Assembly (NCBI GenBank): GCA_030737875.1
Contig: CM060915.1
Coordinates: 357,985,863-358,049,862, forward strand
Source of the DNA: Allium sativum
Lineage: Eukaryota; Streptophyta; Magnoliopsida; Asparagales; Amaryllidaceae
Direction: 5' to 3'
DNA length: 64,000 bases
Shown: one piece after another, positions 24,561-35,830 of the stretch
Numbering within the stretch: position 1 is the first letter of the stretch
How the letters are laid out: every line of letters starts with the position of its first letter
Program-made: the position numbers and the translations under genes
The notes under the pieces: generated by a model
What the model was told of the DNA's origin: nothing
Database searches by the model: none
The model's input: the letters and a program-made list of their open reading frames with translations, nothing else

Positions 24561-25452
24561 CTATTCAGAGATATCCACTCTGCACTTGGGATAAGACTTT
24601 CTAATATTGTCTTCCATTTTCCATGTACAATCCCTTGGATCTCTGCTCTACTGCAGTTTGACTAGCTTTGATCTTTTGTTTCTCAATTCTTTTATTTCCT
24701 TGCCAAATATTTTTGAAGACTCTTTATTAACTGCTAAACTTGGTGTGATTTTCAAGTCCTGTTGTGCTGCTTCCTTAACAATCAAATCAGGATCATGTAC
24801 ATATTTCCAAAGATGAGAAACGTGAAAAACATTAAGCATCTCGCGTAACCAATATGGTAACTGGATCTTGTAAACTAGGGTTCCAACTCTTTCCAATATC
24901 GAGAATGAACCAATATACTTAGGTGGTAACTTCCCCGTTTTCCCGAATCGGATAACTCCTCTTAGCAGAGAAACTTTCAAAAACACTTGATCGCCAACTG
25001 CAAAATGCAAGTCTCTTTTTTAAGAATCTGCATAACTTTTCTGTCTCGCGTTGTCTTCACCATCTTTTAAATGAAGTCTACTTTATCCGCTGCTTCACGA
25101 CTCATGTCTGGACCTAATAAAAGTCGATTTCTAGACTCTATCCAACATGCAGGAGATCTGCAAGGTCGATCATGTAACGCTTCAAATAGTGACATCTCAA
25201 GACTTGCTTGGAAGTTGTTATTATAAGAGAACTCCACAAGATGCAAGTGATCTTCCCATAAACCTCTGAAATCAAGGATACTGGCTCGCAACAAATCTTC
25301 CAAAACTCGGTTCACTCTATTAGTCTCCCCATCCGTTTGGGGGTGATAAGCAATGTTAAGCTCAACGTTGTCCCCAATACCGGCTGAAATGCTTCCCGGA
25401 ACTTACTGGTAAAGATCGGTTCTCGATCACTAACAATATTGCTGGGGTATTC
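24561..25452 (-). pseudogene. pol: Integrase C-terminal fragment of element B pol
   Basis: Reading down the minus strand from 25452 gives the end of the integrase core (VLEDLLRASILDF, HLVEFSYNNNFQASL, FEALHDRPCRSPACW), then GVIRFGKTGKLPPKY, VFHVSHLWKYVHDPDL and a chromodomain tail (KLVKLQ, then DPRDCTWKMED) that stops at 24561. A frame break lies near 25010-25070, and a TAG interrupts the tail after KLVKLQ, where Trp is usual. The motif order matches E's integrase. Upstream sequence is cut off at 25453 by the LTR start of element C, so no catalytic core remains here. Confidence 0.88.
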
Positions 25453-27385
25453 TGTAACGTCCTACATTTTTGGTAATTAGATATTTAATATATTTTACTA
25501 TTTTAAATATTGATTTGGAATTTTAAATGGATTTATAACATATAATTCATTTATATAACAAAGTTTGAACGTTAAATTTATATATAATTATAAAACAAAC
25601 TCGAAACATCGCATCATTTCGTAATTTAAGATTTGAAATTCATGTATATCGCTATGTGTATAAAACGCTCAACGACAATTGATAATGAAATTAAATAATG
25701 ACAAAATGGAACGTTCATATCAGTGTGTTGCTTACCTTATGATGAGGCACATGATTCGCACACGGGAAATTGTTCGATATGTTATAGGCGTTAGAAATGA
25801 TTATTTTTCAAATAGTCTCTGTTTTCGACGAAACAAGTTTTATTGGAAAACATATAATTAATTATTGCTAAATGTCAAGTTTGAAACCAATCGGAGTAAT
25901 TTTATCGATATTGCAATTTAGAGGTGAACCGATAAATTTAAGTAATGTCATTTTTGCAAACGTGATTCGTTTTCAATGAAACAAATTCCATTGGGACTGG
26001 AATGTTGAGACGTAAACGGTATGTTCATTTTTATGATATTTGGAGTTTGTATGTACAGTGCGTATATTTTATGGTTATCGGTAAATAACGGTATATATGG
26101 TAGGATTAAATACCATATTAAAACAAAATATTATGAAATAAATACAAATCTAAGCCCATGCTAACCTATATTTTTCTGTCAGTCTAGTATCGATAGACGG
26201 CTAGCTATATGAAAATGTATACAACACTTGTATACAAATAATAAGTATTTATCGAAGAGTATAAGCAGCCTAGGTAAACTAAGAGTCCATATGTACCTCA
26301 GTTTTCTTTAACGCCTCAACTTCCACATAAATTCAACGCATCATACTATGTTTTTTCGTCCCACTCTTGATAACTTCAACCTGCACCATCTGATAAATAA
26401 TCAATACTTCCTCATGTTTTGTCCCTTCAAACTATTTCTTGATTCCGAACATACAATTCACTCAGCCCTCATGAAATTTAGAAATCAATGTATGCACAGT
26501 CTATCTAATGAAGTGCTTGCCTAGCCTATCTTCAACATACTTAGCCCAAACGAATATACACATCAACCTTCGCCTATCCAATAATATACGCTGTAGAGAA
26601 TGTTATCCAGTCTTCTGTAGAATCTAAAAATATATGCAATGTCTTCATCAAAGGCATGCAACCATATATATGTAATACTGTTCTACATCTGAACGCCTAA
26701 ATGACTAAACCCCTGCATATCTAGCTATCAACATACACACAGTCTACCCTAAATATACACATGCTACCCTGTGTTTTTGCACCGAAACTTCACACATGTT
26801 GTCCCCTACAGTTTTGTATTTTCAATTCACCATCGCCACAACTTGTATTTTCGCTTCACTTTCCCTTCCAACAAAGAAACAGTCTATTGTGCTTTACTCC
26901 CATCAATCACCGTCCTACCCAAACATGCTATTACCCCTATACCAATCTACGCACATGGCCAAAGGAGGCAGGATAGGACGTTCCAGGTATCTGCTGGGTT
27001 CATGTATTTATTCATAGACATCCTCGTTCATTTTCTTAAAACACTCGGTTCTTTTTCTTCATCTGTAGTAAGTTTAAAAACCCAATTCTCCCCTCTGTTC
27101 TGATTAGCCATATGATACGTGAGATGCAAGTAATACCATAACTCGAGATGGAAGTAACTCCAGTACCCCCATGCCCTTACCATAAACAATCATGGAAGAT
27201 GGCAGAAGTTGTGTTCGAACTGGGTGGAACAGTGGAGCTCGGCTTCATTCTGCTAATGCCGTCACTAGATGTGACGTGAGGGAGTGCCAGTTCAGGACGG
27301 GGAACTGGGGAGTTGTCTGATGGCACTCGCAGGGAGGTCGAACAGGAGATGGGCGTGTTTGGTGAAGACAAAAATACAGAAACTG
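25453..27385 (+). mobile_element. Element C LTR, first part (before PIF/Harbinger H)
   Basis: TGTAACGTCCTACATTTTTG at 25453 interrupts B's integrase and is a typical LTR start for this group. The next several hundred bases resemble the U3 of the T and E LTRs ('tttcgacgaaacaagtttt' against 'attcgacgaaactggtttt'). No gene is recognised. The overlapping frames at 26761-27103 have no domain. The stretch from about 26280 to 27385 shows nothing beyond this assignment. The segment ends at the TAA target site of H (27386-27388). Confidence 0.7.
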
Positions 27386-27388
27386 TAA

Positions 27389-27420
27389 GAGCACAACCAA
27401 CAATGGCTTGTTCAGTTACT
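27389..27420 (+). repeat. Left terminal inverted repeat of H
   Basis: GAGCACAACCAACAATGGC followed by TTGTTCAGTTACT, paired imperfectly with the right end (40600-40632). A related GAGCAACCAG repeat follows at about 27432 and also recurs in the right end. The start resembles the G(A/G)GCATCTCCAACA-type ends of plant PIF/Harbinger elements. Confidence 0.82.
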
Positions 27421-27530
27421 AAACAAGCCACGGAGCAACCAGGTGTGGCTTGTTCAGTCACCCATGGCTAGTCCGTGGCTGCTTTGGAGCTCGTTCGTGG
27501 CTAGTGCACTGGACAAGGGTTGGTGGATAT

Positions 27531-27660
27531 ACGGCAGAGTGTTTGTCGTTATAGGTTTATAACGGCAAACTCTTTGCCGTTATAAGTTTATAACGGCAAA
27601 GAGTTTGTCGTTATAAACTTATAACGACAAACACTCTGCCGTTATATTACATAGCCGTTG
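27531..27660. repeat. Left subterminal palindromic repeats of H
   Basis: At least three tandem, partly inverted copies of 'ataacggcaaa' and 'tttgccgttat' units form perfect or near-perfect hairpins. The same units lie at the right end (40399-40520) and in an internal copy (35518-35580). Subterminal repeats of this kind are candidate transposase or ORF1-protein binding sites. That role is inferred. Confidence 0.8.
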
Positions 27661-27696
27661 TACCCAACTTCTAGTGCATTACTGCATTTCCTCTCC

Positions 27697-27702
27697 TATA
27701 TA
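27697..27702 (+). promoter_or_regulatory. TATA-like box upstream of H ORF1
   Basis: TATATA in a pyrimidine-rich context lies about 70 bp before the ORF1 start at 27772. The duplicated start region at 35692 has a matching 'cttataccaacc' at the same distance. Confidence 0.45.
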
Positions 27703-27771
27703 CCAACCTACCTCCTTCTTCTTCCATACACCACTCCACCTTCTCAACTTTAACTTCTTCAACAACAAAAA

Positions 27772-29453
27772 ATGTCTTCTTCTGCACCCAAGCGAACCGG
27801 AAAAAAACTACAAACAAGAAACCCATGTCCAAACCGCACTCGTCATCATATGCCATGCAACGGTTAATCCAACAACTGCAATCATTGCAGCCATCTCACG
27901 AATATGGCTACTCGCCGTATTCAAATTATCCATACCGACCACTGTACCAACCGATCACTCCTCCTAATTTTCCTTCCATCCATTCTACCGCCCCGGCACA
28001 GTTTTACCAACGACCGCCCGTGGTAGGCATGTACGACGATCATTCGTCGTATATGTCAATGATGATGCAGACCGATCAAAGTCAACAACCTCACCTAACT
28101 CCGCAACAGACCGAGGTTCGTGACCGCGAATGTATGCAAAATCTGCAAAGCCATTTTTTGTACGGGTATTTCTCTCCTATTAACGAAGAAAATGTTGAAA
28201 CTTCAATGGAGGAGGCGGAAGATGCAAATGAGGATGCGAATGTTTCAAATTTTGAAGAATGTAATCAAGAATACGTTGCACCTATCAGTCCCGAATATAA
28301 CCAAAAGAAGACGAAGTGGAAGTATTTAAGTGGCTTTTTCAGTGAACGACACAAAACCGAAGTTGAATCGGACTCGGATCCCGCAATAGAAGGTATTGAG
28401 GATGAACATGCTGAAGGGGAAGGAATAGCAGCGGATGGAAGAATAAAACAATGTAAGTTTACTTCCGAGCAGTACGTTTCACTTGCTAAATCGTGGATAC
28501 GCATTTCACAAGACAACATTGTTGGGAATAATATGAAAGGTCAGAAATTTTGGGAAAGAGTTGCAGAGTTTTACAATTCGTTGGAAGTGAGGAATAGAAC
28601 ATGGGGATCACTTAGAGGCGGTTATAGAGTTATGAATGCCACATATCAGAACTATTTGGCAATACTGATAAGCTTGGAGAATAGGCAGTAAAGCAGTGTT
28701 GCACCTTATGACGTTGTAAGTACCATAGATTACTTTAAAAGTAACTTACTATACTATGATTGATTAGTTAGAAATGTCATGCACTCATACAATTTCGACT
28801 TTGTGTTACAGATTGAAGAGTCACGAAAGGCCTTTCAACAAAAGTATGGACATCTGTTTAAATTTCATGACTGTTTCGAGCTTCTATCTAGTTTGTCGAA
28901 GTGGAAGAACCCAAGCAGCTTCATGTTTGAGCAGCAAAACAAAGCTAGAAGGATGAACTACTCTGATTCTAGTCCAGGAAGTGACCCGAGTTCACAAGAA
29001 AGAAACCCTTTATTTGGAACTAGTGATGGACGACCTATTGGCAGAGCCAAGTCAGTTCAGTTGGAGCAACGCGGTGTAGAGTTATCTAGATTTATGGAAA
29101 CAGTGGAGAATTCAGCTAAGGAGACAAGAGAGCATAAAGTTCAATTTTCGGTGCAAAGAAACCGCAGCGATGAAAAGTTCCAAAAGGTAGTTAGGGATGA
29201 TCGAGAGCTCCGCAGACAAGCACATACGGAGAAACAAGTCATGCTACAAGAGAAGCAGGAGGAGAAGAAAGCAATGGTACGAGAGAAGTTGGAGGAGACT
29301 AAAGCTATGCTGCGAGAGAAGAATTATATTAAAATGATTACATGTGATTTTACTAAGCTTTCCCCTCTACAGCAAGAACTATTAACCGAGCAGCTTGGAG
29401 AGTACAGAAAAAATAAAGGAAGCGGAAGCGGTAGTGGCTCGTATAAGGACTAG
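27772..29453 (+). pseudogene. PIF/Harbinger ORF1, MYB/SANT-like DNA-binding protein (broken)
   Basis: ORF1 proteins of this superfamily help the transposase by binding element ends. The start MSSSAPKRTGKK (27772) is out of frame with the rest because of a small indel before 27825. From 27825 the frame runs through an acidic stretch to a MYB/SANT-like domain (FTSEQYVSLAKSWIRISQDN, then GQKFWERVAEFYN). A TAA at 28689 interrupts it, but the frame then continues to a good donor (GTT|GTAAGT at 28716). After a 96-bp intron (acceptor CAG ending 28811) it continues in frame with KFHDCFELLSSLSKW, RPIGRAKSVQ and a Glu/Lys-rich coiled coil with QEKQEEKKA-like repeats. It ends in a Gly/Ser tail at 29453. 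It is convergent with the transposase downstream. Confidence 0.85.
28716..28811 (+). other. Intron of H ORF1 (predicted)
   Basis: GTAAGT donor at 28716 and TTACAG acceptor ending 28811. Joining the exons keeps the reading frame between the SANT-like part and the C-terminal part. The 96-bp length is normal for a plant intron. Confidence 0.7.
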
Positions 29454-29454
29454 C

Positions 29455-29620
29455 TATGTATGTTGGGTTAAGTTGTAATATGATTGTGAACTGTTTGTAT
29501 TATTTATGTACTGGTTGGTGTTTATGTACTAGCTATACATGTTGGGCTGAGTTGTAATATGATTGTGACCTGTTTTTAGTATTTATGTACTAGTTGTTGA
29601 AATAATGATACAATCTACAA
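29455..29620. repeat. About 80-bp tandem duplication in ORF1 3' region
   Basis: The segment 'ctagctatgtatgttgggtt...ttatgtact' is followed by a near copy ('ctagctatacatgttgggct'). It lies just after the ORF1 stop and probably forms part of its 3' UTR. Confidence 0.75.
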
Positions 29621-29639
29621 TATGATTGGAAACCAGATT

Positions 29640-29760
29640 TATTGACCCAACTACACACTGATACATAGTACTCTGATTCATAGTACACGACTACACACTG
29701 ATACATAGTACTCTGATTCATAGCACACGACTACACACTGATACATAGTTCACGACTTGA
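29640..29760. repeat. 40-bp tandem repeat between ORF1 and transposase
   Basis: Three copies of 'actacacactgatacatagt' plus 'actctgattcatag' with small changes separate the two convergent genes. Confidence 0.8.
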
Positions 29761-29813
29761 ATTGACCCAACACTGAGGAGATATTTAAGTTAATAGTTAA
29801 GTTCTAGTACCAA

Positions 29814-31215
29814 CTAATGATTCCAACTATTCCTTCCTTTATGCGCCCACAAATGTTCCACCAACTGGTCACACAATTGGAAGTGCACAGATTGATCTTC
29901 AATGTGTTGAACCATATCAACATATTCTCCCATCGAGTTTACATCTTTATGGGGTTTTGCATTTGACTTTATAAACATGTCAGGATAATTATACTTTTGA
30001 TTCTTATATCTGCCTCTTTCAGACTCCACAATCATGTTATGTATTATTATACAAGCATACGTGATTTCTGAAAGCACTCTTACATCATGAGAACGAGTAG
30101 GATTTCGTAAAATATGAAATCGGGCTTGTAAAACACCAAACGTACGTTCGATGTCCTTTCCGTAGCTAGCTACTTTTTCAATGAAATAACTTTCTTTGTC
30201 ATTTGATGGTACTATGTATGCTTGCATCAAAGTTCTCTACTGTGGGTATATTCCATCCATTAGGTAGTATCCAGTTTTGTGTTCGATATTACCAACTTTA
30301 TATGAAACATTTGTTGACAGTCCGTTAGCAAGTTCTGTGAAAAGATATGATTGTTTTAAAATATTTATATCATTCAATGAACCTGGGACTCCAAAAAAAG
30401 CATGCAAAACCCATAAATCATCTGTTGCTACTGCTTCGAGGATCATTGACGGCACTTTTTTATGTCCGGTGAACATTCCTTTCCATCCCATTGGGCAGTA
30501 TTTCCAAAGCCAATGCATGCAATCAAAACTTCCAATCATACCTGGAAATCCTCTAGCTTCTCCCCTGCATAGTATTCTGCTTATATCGTTTGGTCCAGGC
30601 GTCCGTAGATACTCGTCCTCGAACTGTTCAACAACTGTTTTACAGAATTCTTTCAAGCACTCTATTGTTGTTGATGCAGCGATTCTAAAATATTCATCCA
30701 TTTGGTCACCAGATGTTCCATAGCTTAGCATCCTCAACGCTAATGAAATTTTGATGTGGGGGTAAGTAGCCGATTTCTTGTGTTCCGTTTAGTCTATAAG
30801 TGAAATATGGGTTTGACTGATGAAGCTCAACATAAATTTTCATTTCTTGTGTTCCGTTTAGTCTATAAGTGAAATATGGGTTTGACTGATGAAGCTCAAT
30901 ATAAATTTTTGAGAAAATTGCCGGACTCATACGATAACGACGGTGGAACAAAGTTATATCGTAGGTTGGATTGTCGATGAAGTAATCCCTCATTAGTCTT
31001 TCATGTCCATCCTTGTAGTCTCTCTTATACCGCCGGTCAATCCGGCCATGCACACTACCTTGACGGTTGTTCATTGAGCCTTCAGCAAAAAAATTGGAAT
31101 ACCCAACCATTGTGTGTTATTCCTGCTCCTCCTCCGTCTCTTCCTCCATTTTTAGTTCAGCATCGTCATTTTGATTGATGACTTCGTTGTAATGGTAGTA
31201 TAGATTTGAATCCAT
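29814..31215 (-). pseudogene. PIF/Harbinger DDE transposase (HARBI1-like), broken
   Basis: The likely start is the ATG at 31213-31215 (MDSNLYYHYNEV, then an acidic run). The frame gives RRYKRDYKDGHERLMRDYF and FHRRYRMSPAIFSKIY. The core shows LKEFCKTVVEQF, EARGFPGMIGSFDCMHW (first catalytic Asp), DLWVLHAFFGVPGSLNDINI and GYYLMDGIYP (second Asp). The final DIERTFGVLQARFHILRNP carries the Glu. Damage: TAA at 31117-31119, a roughly 70-bp tandem duplication at 30766-30910 that repeats HQSNPYFTYRLNGTQE, a frameshift near 30740-30750, and TAG at 30237-30239 where Trp is usual. All three catalytic residues remain, but the protein cannot be made whole. Such transposases act in the nucleus with ORF1 and target TWA sites, consistent with the TAA flanks of H. 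Confidence 0.93.
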
Positions 31216-31239
31216 TGCTTGCTTTTTTATATATTTAGT

Positions 31240-31935
31240 TTCGTTGTTCTCCCGGAGTGTAGAAGTAGGAAAGATATATATAGGAAAGAATGTCTGGGAT
31301 AATAACTCTGTCATTTTCAGCTATAGGCAAGGTAATTGTATGTCCTTCAATATGGTCGTAAGTGTCTCCTTCATTCATAGCTGGGATTCCAGTAAACGTC
31401 TCCATCATGCACAGACTGCATTTAGTAGTCAATTCCGACATAAATGACAACAGTATACGAAATTAATACTACATGGCAATATTTATTGTGACGTGAACAG
31501 TCTTTGCAGGGAATCTAACATAATATCACGAGATTAATAGTGAGTGCCAACAGTTGTTGTGATTTGAAAGGTCAGTGTAGGGAATCTAACATAATATCAT
31601 GAGATAATGGAGAATATAATATCTCTGTCATTTTCAGCTGTAGGTATGGCAGTGGTATGTCCTTCAATATGGTCGTAAGTGCCTCCTTCATTCATAGCTG
31701 GGATTCCAGTAAACATCTCCATCATGCACAGACTGCATTGAGTAGTCAATTCCGACATAAATGACAACAGTATACAAAATTAGTACTAAATGGAAACATT
31801 TATTATGATGTGAATGGTCATTGCATGGAATCTAACATAATATCACGAGATTAATAATGAATGCCAATAGTTGTTGTGATGTGAAACGCCAGTGTAGGGA
31901 ATCTAACATAATATCACGAGATTATGGAGAATATA
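31240..31935 (-). repeat. Two tandem copies of a coding-like exon segment upstream of the transposase
   Basis: About 320 bp is repeated (roughly 31300-31600 and 31615-31930). Both copies can encode, on the minus strand, CSLCMMETFTGIPAMNEG followed by TYDHIEGHT. A third partial copy occurs on the plus-strand map near 36510-36560. The GIPAM segment resembles the FSIPAMDNLE start of the GRF gene at 34038, so these may be duplicated first exons of GRF-type genes. No complete protein is readable. Confidence 0.6.
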
Positions 31936-32296
31936 AATTTTATCCAAATGTATAGAAATTCCTTCATATTTATTTAATAAACGTTATCGTTTATTAACGA
32001 AACTCCATAGCCACTATTTAAAAATTTAAATTGAACATAACTAACAATCTATATCACGATAGTACGTGCGAAGTAGTTTATAAGGATACAACAGTTTTCA
32101 AAGATACAACTGGAGAGTAGTTTGTCAAAGCAGAGTAGGATAAGGAGATACAATAATTTTTAAAGATACAACAATAAGCATAAAGATACAATAGTTTATA
32201 AAGACACAACAACCGACGATAGTATGTGCGAAGTAGCTCAATCAAAGCATGAAGTAGGAATTAGCAACTTCAGTAACCTACATTTTACGTTTAGTC

Positions 32297-32800
32297 TTAA
32301 GGGAGTCGCATGATGTTCAATCGCAGTTGGTCATTATCACTTCGAACACATCTATTCTCTCGTTCGAGTTCATTATCATAGGCTATTCCCCGAGGGAACA
32401 AAGGTTGGTCTATCCATTCCATGTAATTGCAAACATTTGGATAAGCTGGACATCGCTGCATGCGCCGACCTATATTGTTGCCCTCAGCTCGAACCACAAC
32501 TTCAACCGCATACCCGCAGTAGCAACGAACTGGGTAGGAATCAACCATGTGTTCATGCAGTGGTACACGTAAGAACTCTACTTCTTGCATTGACTGAGTG
32601 ACCGGCTGTTCAGATGATACTTGAACAGGTGGTACTGGCGTTTCATGTGGAGGTTGAACGTTCATCTGTTCGTACGACGGTTCAGTTTGCGGTCTCATTT
32701 GATTTAGGAACTAGAATTCATCTTCAAGCTCCTTTAGCCTTATGTCTTTGTACGCCTATTCCTAGGAATCTGTAGATGATGACCACGAATACATTTTCAT
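32297..32800 (-). pseudogene. GRF zinc-finger protein copy G1 (broken 5' part)
   Basis: The longest open part (32297-32698) has a Pro/Gln-rich N-terminus, then a GRF-type zinc finger: RCYCGYAVEVVVRAEGNNIG, RRMQRCPAYPNVCNYMEWID. This fits the pattern C-x-C-G ... GRR-x-x-C ... C-x(3)-W-x-D. A short coiled tail follows. Upstream in the same frame, ATG at 32798-32800 begins MKMYSWSSSTDS, but three TAG codons interrupt the join. GRF fingers bind single-stranded nucleic acid in known proteins. Small plant GRF proteins of this layout are common near transposons and have no established role. Confidence 0.75.
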
Positions 32801-33211
32801 TGAATGCTAATAGAAGGATGTGCTGTAAGAATGGGAACGAAGTTGTTTGAGTGCGGGAAGGTGTTAGTAAGTTACCATATGTATATATAGCTGCAAGATT
32901 GGTAATGGTGTGAACGGTCACTAGATACACTTTGATTTACGTTTTGTGATTTTCAAAGCTTGTGTTGGCAGCCAAAAAAAGAATGATGTAACCGGTCACT
33001 GGTATGACTGTAGGGAACACTGTACGGAATCTGCTTTTGATTGATAAAGAATATCAAGGACGACCCAACCAGGACAAAGGACTAAGGACTGCACTATAAT
33101 CTGAAAACTCTCAAAAAAGAGTGATATGACTCCACTCTGCCAGAAAACATGAATGCACTATGCGAACTGCGCAAGACTTGACCAGTCAATGCGCTACAGT
33201 TGGTTGACCCG

Positions 33212-33432
33212 CTACAGATTGTTACAAAGCGTATAAACTCCGCTACAGGTGTATATTTAATTTGATGATCATACGTAGAATATCGAGTTATCTATAGACC
33301 TTGTTACGTTGGTGTGTTATTTAAGAATTTTGCATTTTTATACGAGAAGACGGCAATCTTGTTCAAGATCAAATTCAAACGTTAATACATTCCAAACAAC
33401 ACTTAAAGGAACTAGAACAATAGAACATAGCA
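33212..33432. repeat. H internal repeat, copy 1 (GRF/PMD 3' flank)
   Basis: The segment from 'aagcgtataaactccgctac' to 'ggaactagaacaatagaaca' recurs at 37255-37520 with modest divergence. Copy 1 lies 3' of the minus-strand G2 gene and copy 2 lies 3' of the minus-strand PMD gene, so two unrelated genes in H share a downstream flank. Confidence 0.8.
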
Positions 33433-33484
33433 ACATCAAATACAAACTACAATAATAAAACTTCGTTTGAAGAAAAACCAGATG

Positions 33485-34038
33485 CTAATGATTTCTGAGA
33501 TAACCATCTCTAATTGCCTCCGCAACAATCTTATTCAAACGCCTTATTTCGGCTTGCGCTTCCAGTGCATATTGAAGTCCACGTTGGCACATCAGGGGTC
33601 TATCCACTGCATAAAATTACAACATTGAACATCATTATGGTAATACCTATAGTCTTCGAAGGCAGGACATCCGAAGAATCGACGTCCAGCATTTTTTTCA
33701 GTTTTGGCAACAACAACAACCGATTCATCTCCATAACAACAAATAGGGTAAGCTCCACTAGGTAGTATTGGACCGATAAGTTGTAGGGGCTCGATTTCTT
33801 GTCCTTCGTATACAATCTGCTTACCAGGTCTTTGATTTGCTACAACTTCGCGCAATCGAGCATTCAAAGATTTTGTTCTCGGCTTCCCTGATTTATACTG
33901 AACTTCTGCTCCTTCACCGAATTCCACCGTAGGTTTGTTGTGTTGCATACTATTCCTAGACCGTTCAAACGCTTCATAACAATTATTCATTATTTCATCG
34001 TCAATCTCCAAGTTGTCCATAGCTGGAATTGAAAACAA
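33485..34038 (-). pseudogene. GRF zinc-finger protein copy G2 (frameshifted near C-terminus)
   Basis: The frame starts MFSIPAMDNLEIDDEIMNN at 34038 and runs through a basic linker (GKPRTKSLNARLREVV). The GRF finger follows: YPICCYGDESVVVVAKTEKN, AGRRFFGCPAF, CCNFMQWIDP. It stops at 33592 by frameshift. In another frame the C-terminal helix continues (MCQRGLQYALEAQAEIRRLN, then KIVAEAIRDG) to a stop at 33485. The same helix follows the finger in G4, which confirms the frameshift. The protein would be about 180 residues. Confidence 0.8.
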
Positions 34039-34614
34039 AACCTATAAAAAATTGAAATGAGTACAAAGTGTATGGAATTTTTGTTCTGTTAGAGATATAA
34101 AACTGGTGCATATATATTGCTGCGTTTGAACACAAAGCAGGGCTATATTTGTAAAAAGAAATGTTACAATTCCCAACATAGACACAAAGTAGGTGATACC
34201 CGTGACAAATTTATTGTAGTGATACAACGACTAATTAATAAAGTGAAACAATCACTCAAAATGGTTAATGCATCCGAGGACGACCCCTGTATTTTAACTC
34301 CTAACACTATAATCCGAAAACTTGTATCGAATTGTTTAATGCACCTAGGAACGACCCTTACGCATAGGTTACACAAGTGATAAAAATTTACAAATATGAT
34401 AAATTACACAAATGGTAGATTAGACAAACAATAGGTTCCATAAATAAAATCAGCGTACATACCCTGAACGTTACACAACTATTGGGATACATACTTCGTT
34501 CGAACATCAGTGAAAGTTTTCAACAAAAATAATGCATAATGATACAAGTGATACGACGTGTAACGATACAGTACATATTACGCATAACATAAAATATTTA
34601 AATCCTAATTTAAT

Positions 34615-35128
34615 CCACGTTGCAGGCGATAATTTGCATTACTTGGGTCGTTTACTTGATTTCGCAGCTTTCTTGTTTCTTCATCTAGTTCCAAAGCATA
34701 TGTAATTGCTCAACGGGGAAAGCGATCATTTATCCACTGTCCGAACTCGCATCCGTTAGTACGTACTGGACAAGTATAATATTGACGTCAACATCGTTTC
34801 GATGATGGACGACAAATTGCGGTGCTTCAAAACCACAAAAGCATACAATATTTGCGGATTGCACCTCGCCTTCTTCAACCGTGGCTCTAACACGAGGAAT
34901 TACAAGGTTGGACCTATGGTCACATTGTCGAGTTAGATTGTCTTGCTAATGTCGTATTTCCATTTCATGCATTCCTGCTTCAAGTTCTAATTGTCGCACC
35001 TCGTCATTGTGTCGCTCTTCCATTTTGATATACCACTCAGTTGGTTCTCTTGGTGTGGACGGATTATGATTTGATGGTCCAAAGAGATGTTCCGTGTAAT
35101 TGTAAGAAGATTGATACAAAATTGGCAT
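34615..35128 (-). pseudogene. GRF zinc-finger protein copy G3 (degraded)
   Basis: An N-terminal stretch MPILYQSSYNYTEHLFGPSN and a charged helix (KMEERHNDEVRQLELEAGMH) end at an in-frame TAG (34946). The frame then continues with NIVCFCGFEAPQFVVHHRND. After a frameshift it gives YTCPVRTNGCEFGQWINDRF, a TGA, and a helix ending QRGLN at 34615. The C-x-C-G ... C-P ... C-x(3)-W pattern identifies a decayed GRF finger. Confidence 0.65.
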
Positions 35129-35517
35129 TTTTCTTAGTTAAGATATATTTTTGACTCTGTATGGATCGGGTATTAATGAAACAATATTAGATATATATAG
35201 GAAGAGATTTAGTTACCACTACATAAGGAAATTACTTCCGGTTTTCAAAATACAAGGAATGTGAAGACCAATTGAGAACGGGTAATGTTTACTGTAGATT
35301 GTGCACTGTTTACGGAATACTGTACATTGTTTATTGTATACTGTCCACTGTATACTGTGCATTGTATCCTATAGCTACGTTGGAAAATGCGTTCTTAACT
35401 TTAGAAACAGGAGTAACATGGTTAGTATATTGACGACGACCCAAACAGGATAATGGACTAAGGACTACACTCTGGTCCTAAAACTGTAGAAAAAGAGTGA
35501 CATGACTACACTCTAGA

Positions 35518-35830
35518 AAAGAGTTTGCCGTTATAATAATATAAGGACAAACTGTTTGCCATTATATTTTATAGCCGTTGCACCACAACGGCTACTTAAA
35601 CAGTCGCATTTCCTCCCTTATACCAACCTACCTCCTCCTTCTTCCATACAACCACACCACCTTGTCAAATTCAACTTGTACAACCCAAAAAATGTCTTCT
35701 TCTGCACCCAAGCGAACCGGAAAAAAAGCTGCAAGCAAAAAACCCATGTCCCAAGCGCACTCGTCATTATATGCCATGCAACGTCCAGTCTAACTCCAGC
35801 AATCGTTTCAGCCATCTCACGACGCCCCTT
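35518..35830 (+). repeat. Internal copy of H left subterminal region and ORF1 start
   Basis: This stretch repeats 27600-27900: the 'gccgttat' palindrome units, the 'tataccaacctacctcct' promoter region and the start MSSSAPKRTGKK followed by AASKKPMSQAHSS. It keeps the reading frame that the ORF1 copy has lost. It drives a GRF coding region rather than the SANT-like domain. Confidence 0.85.

Noticed and set aside
26761..27103. Three overlapping plus-strand frames
   Set aside because: No motif in any frame; inside the C LTR.
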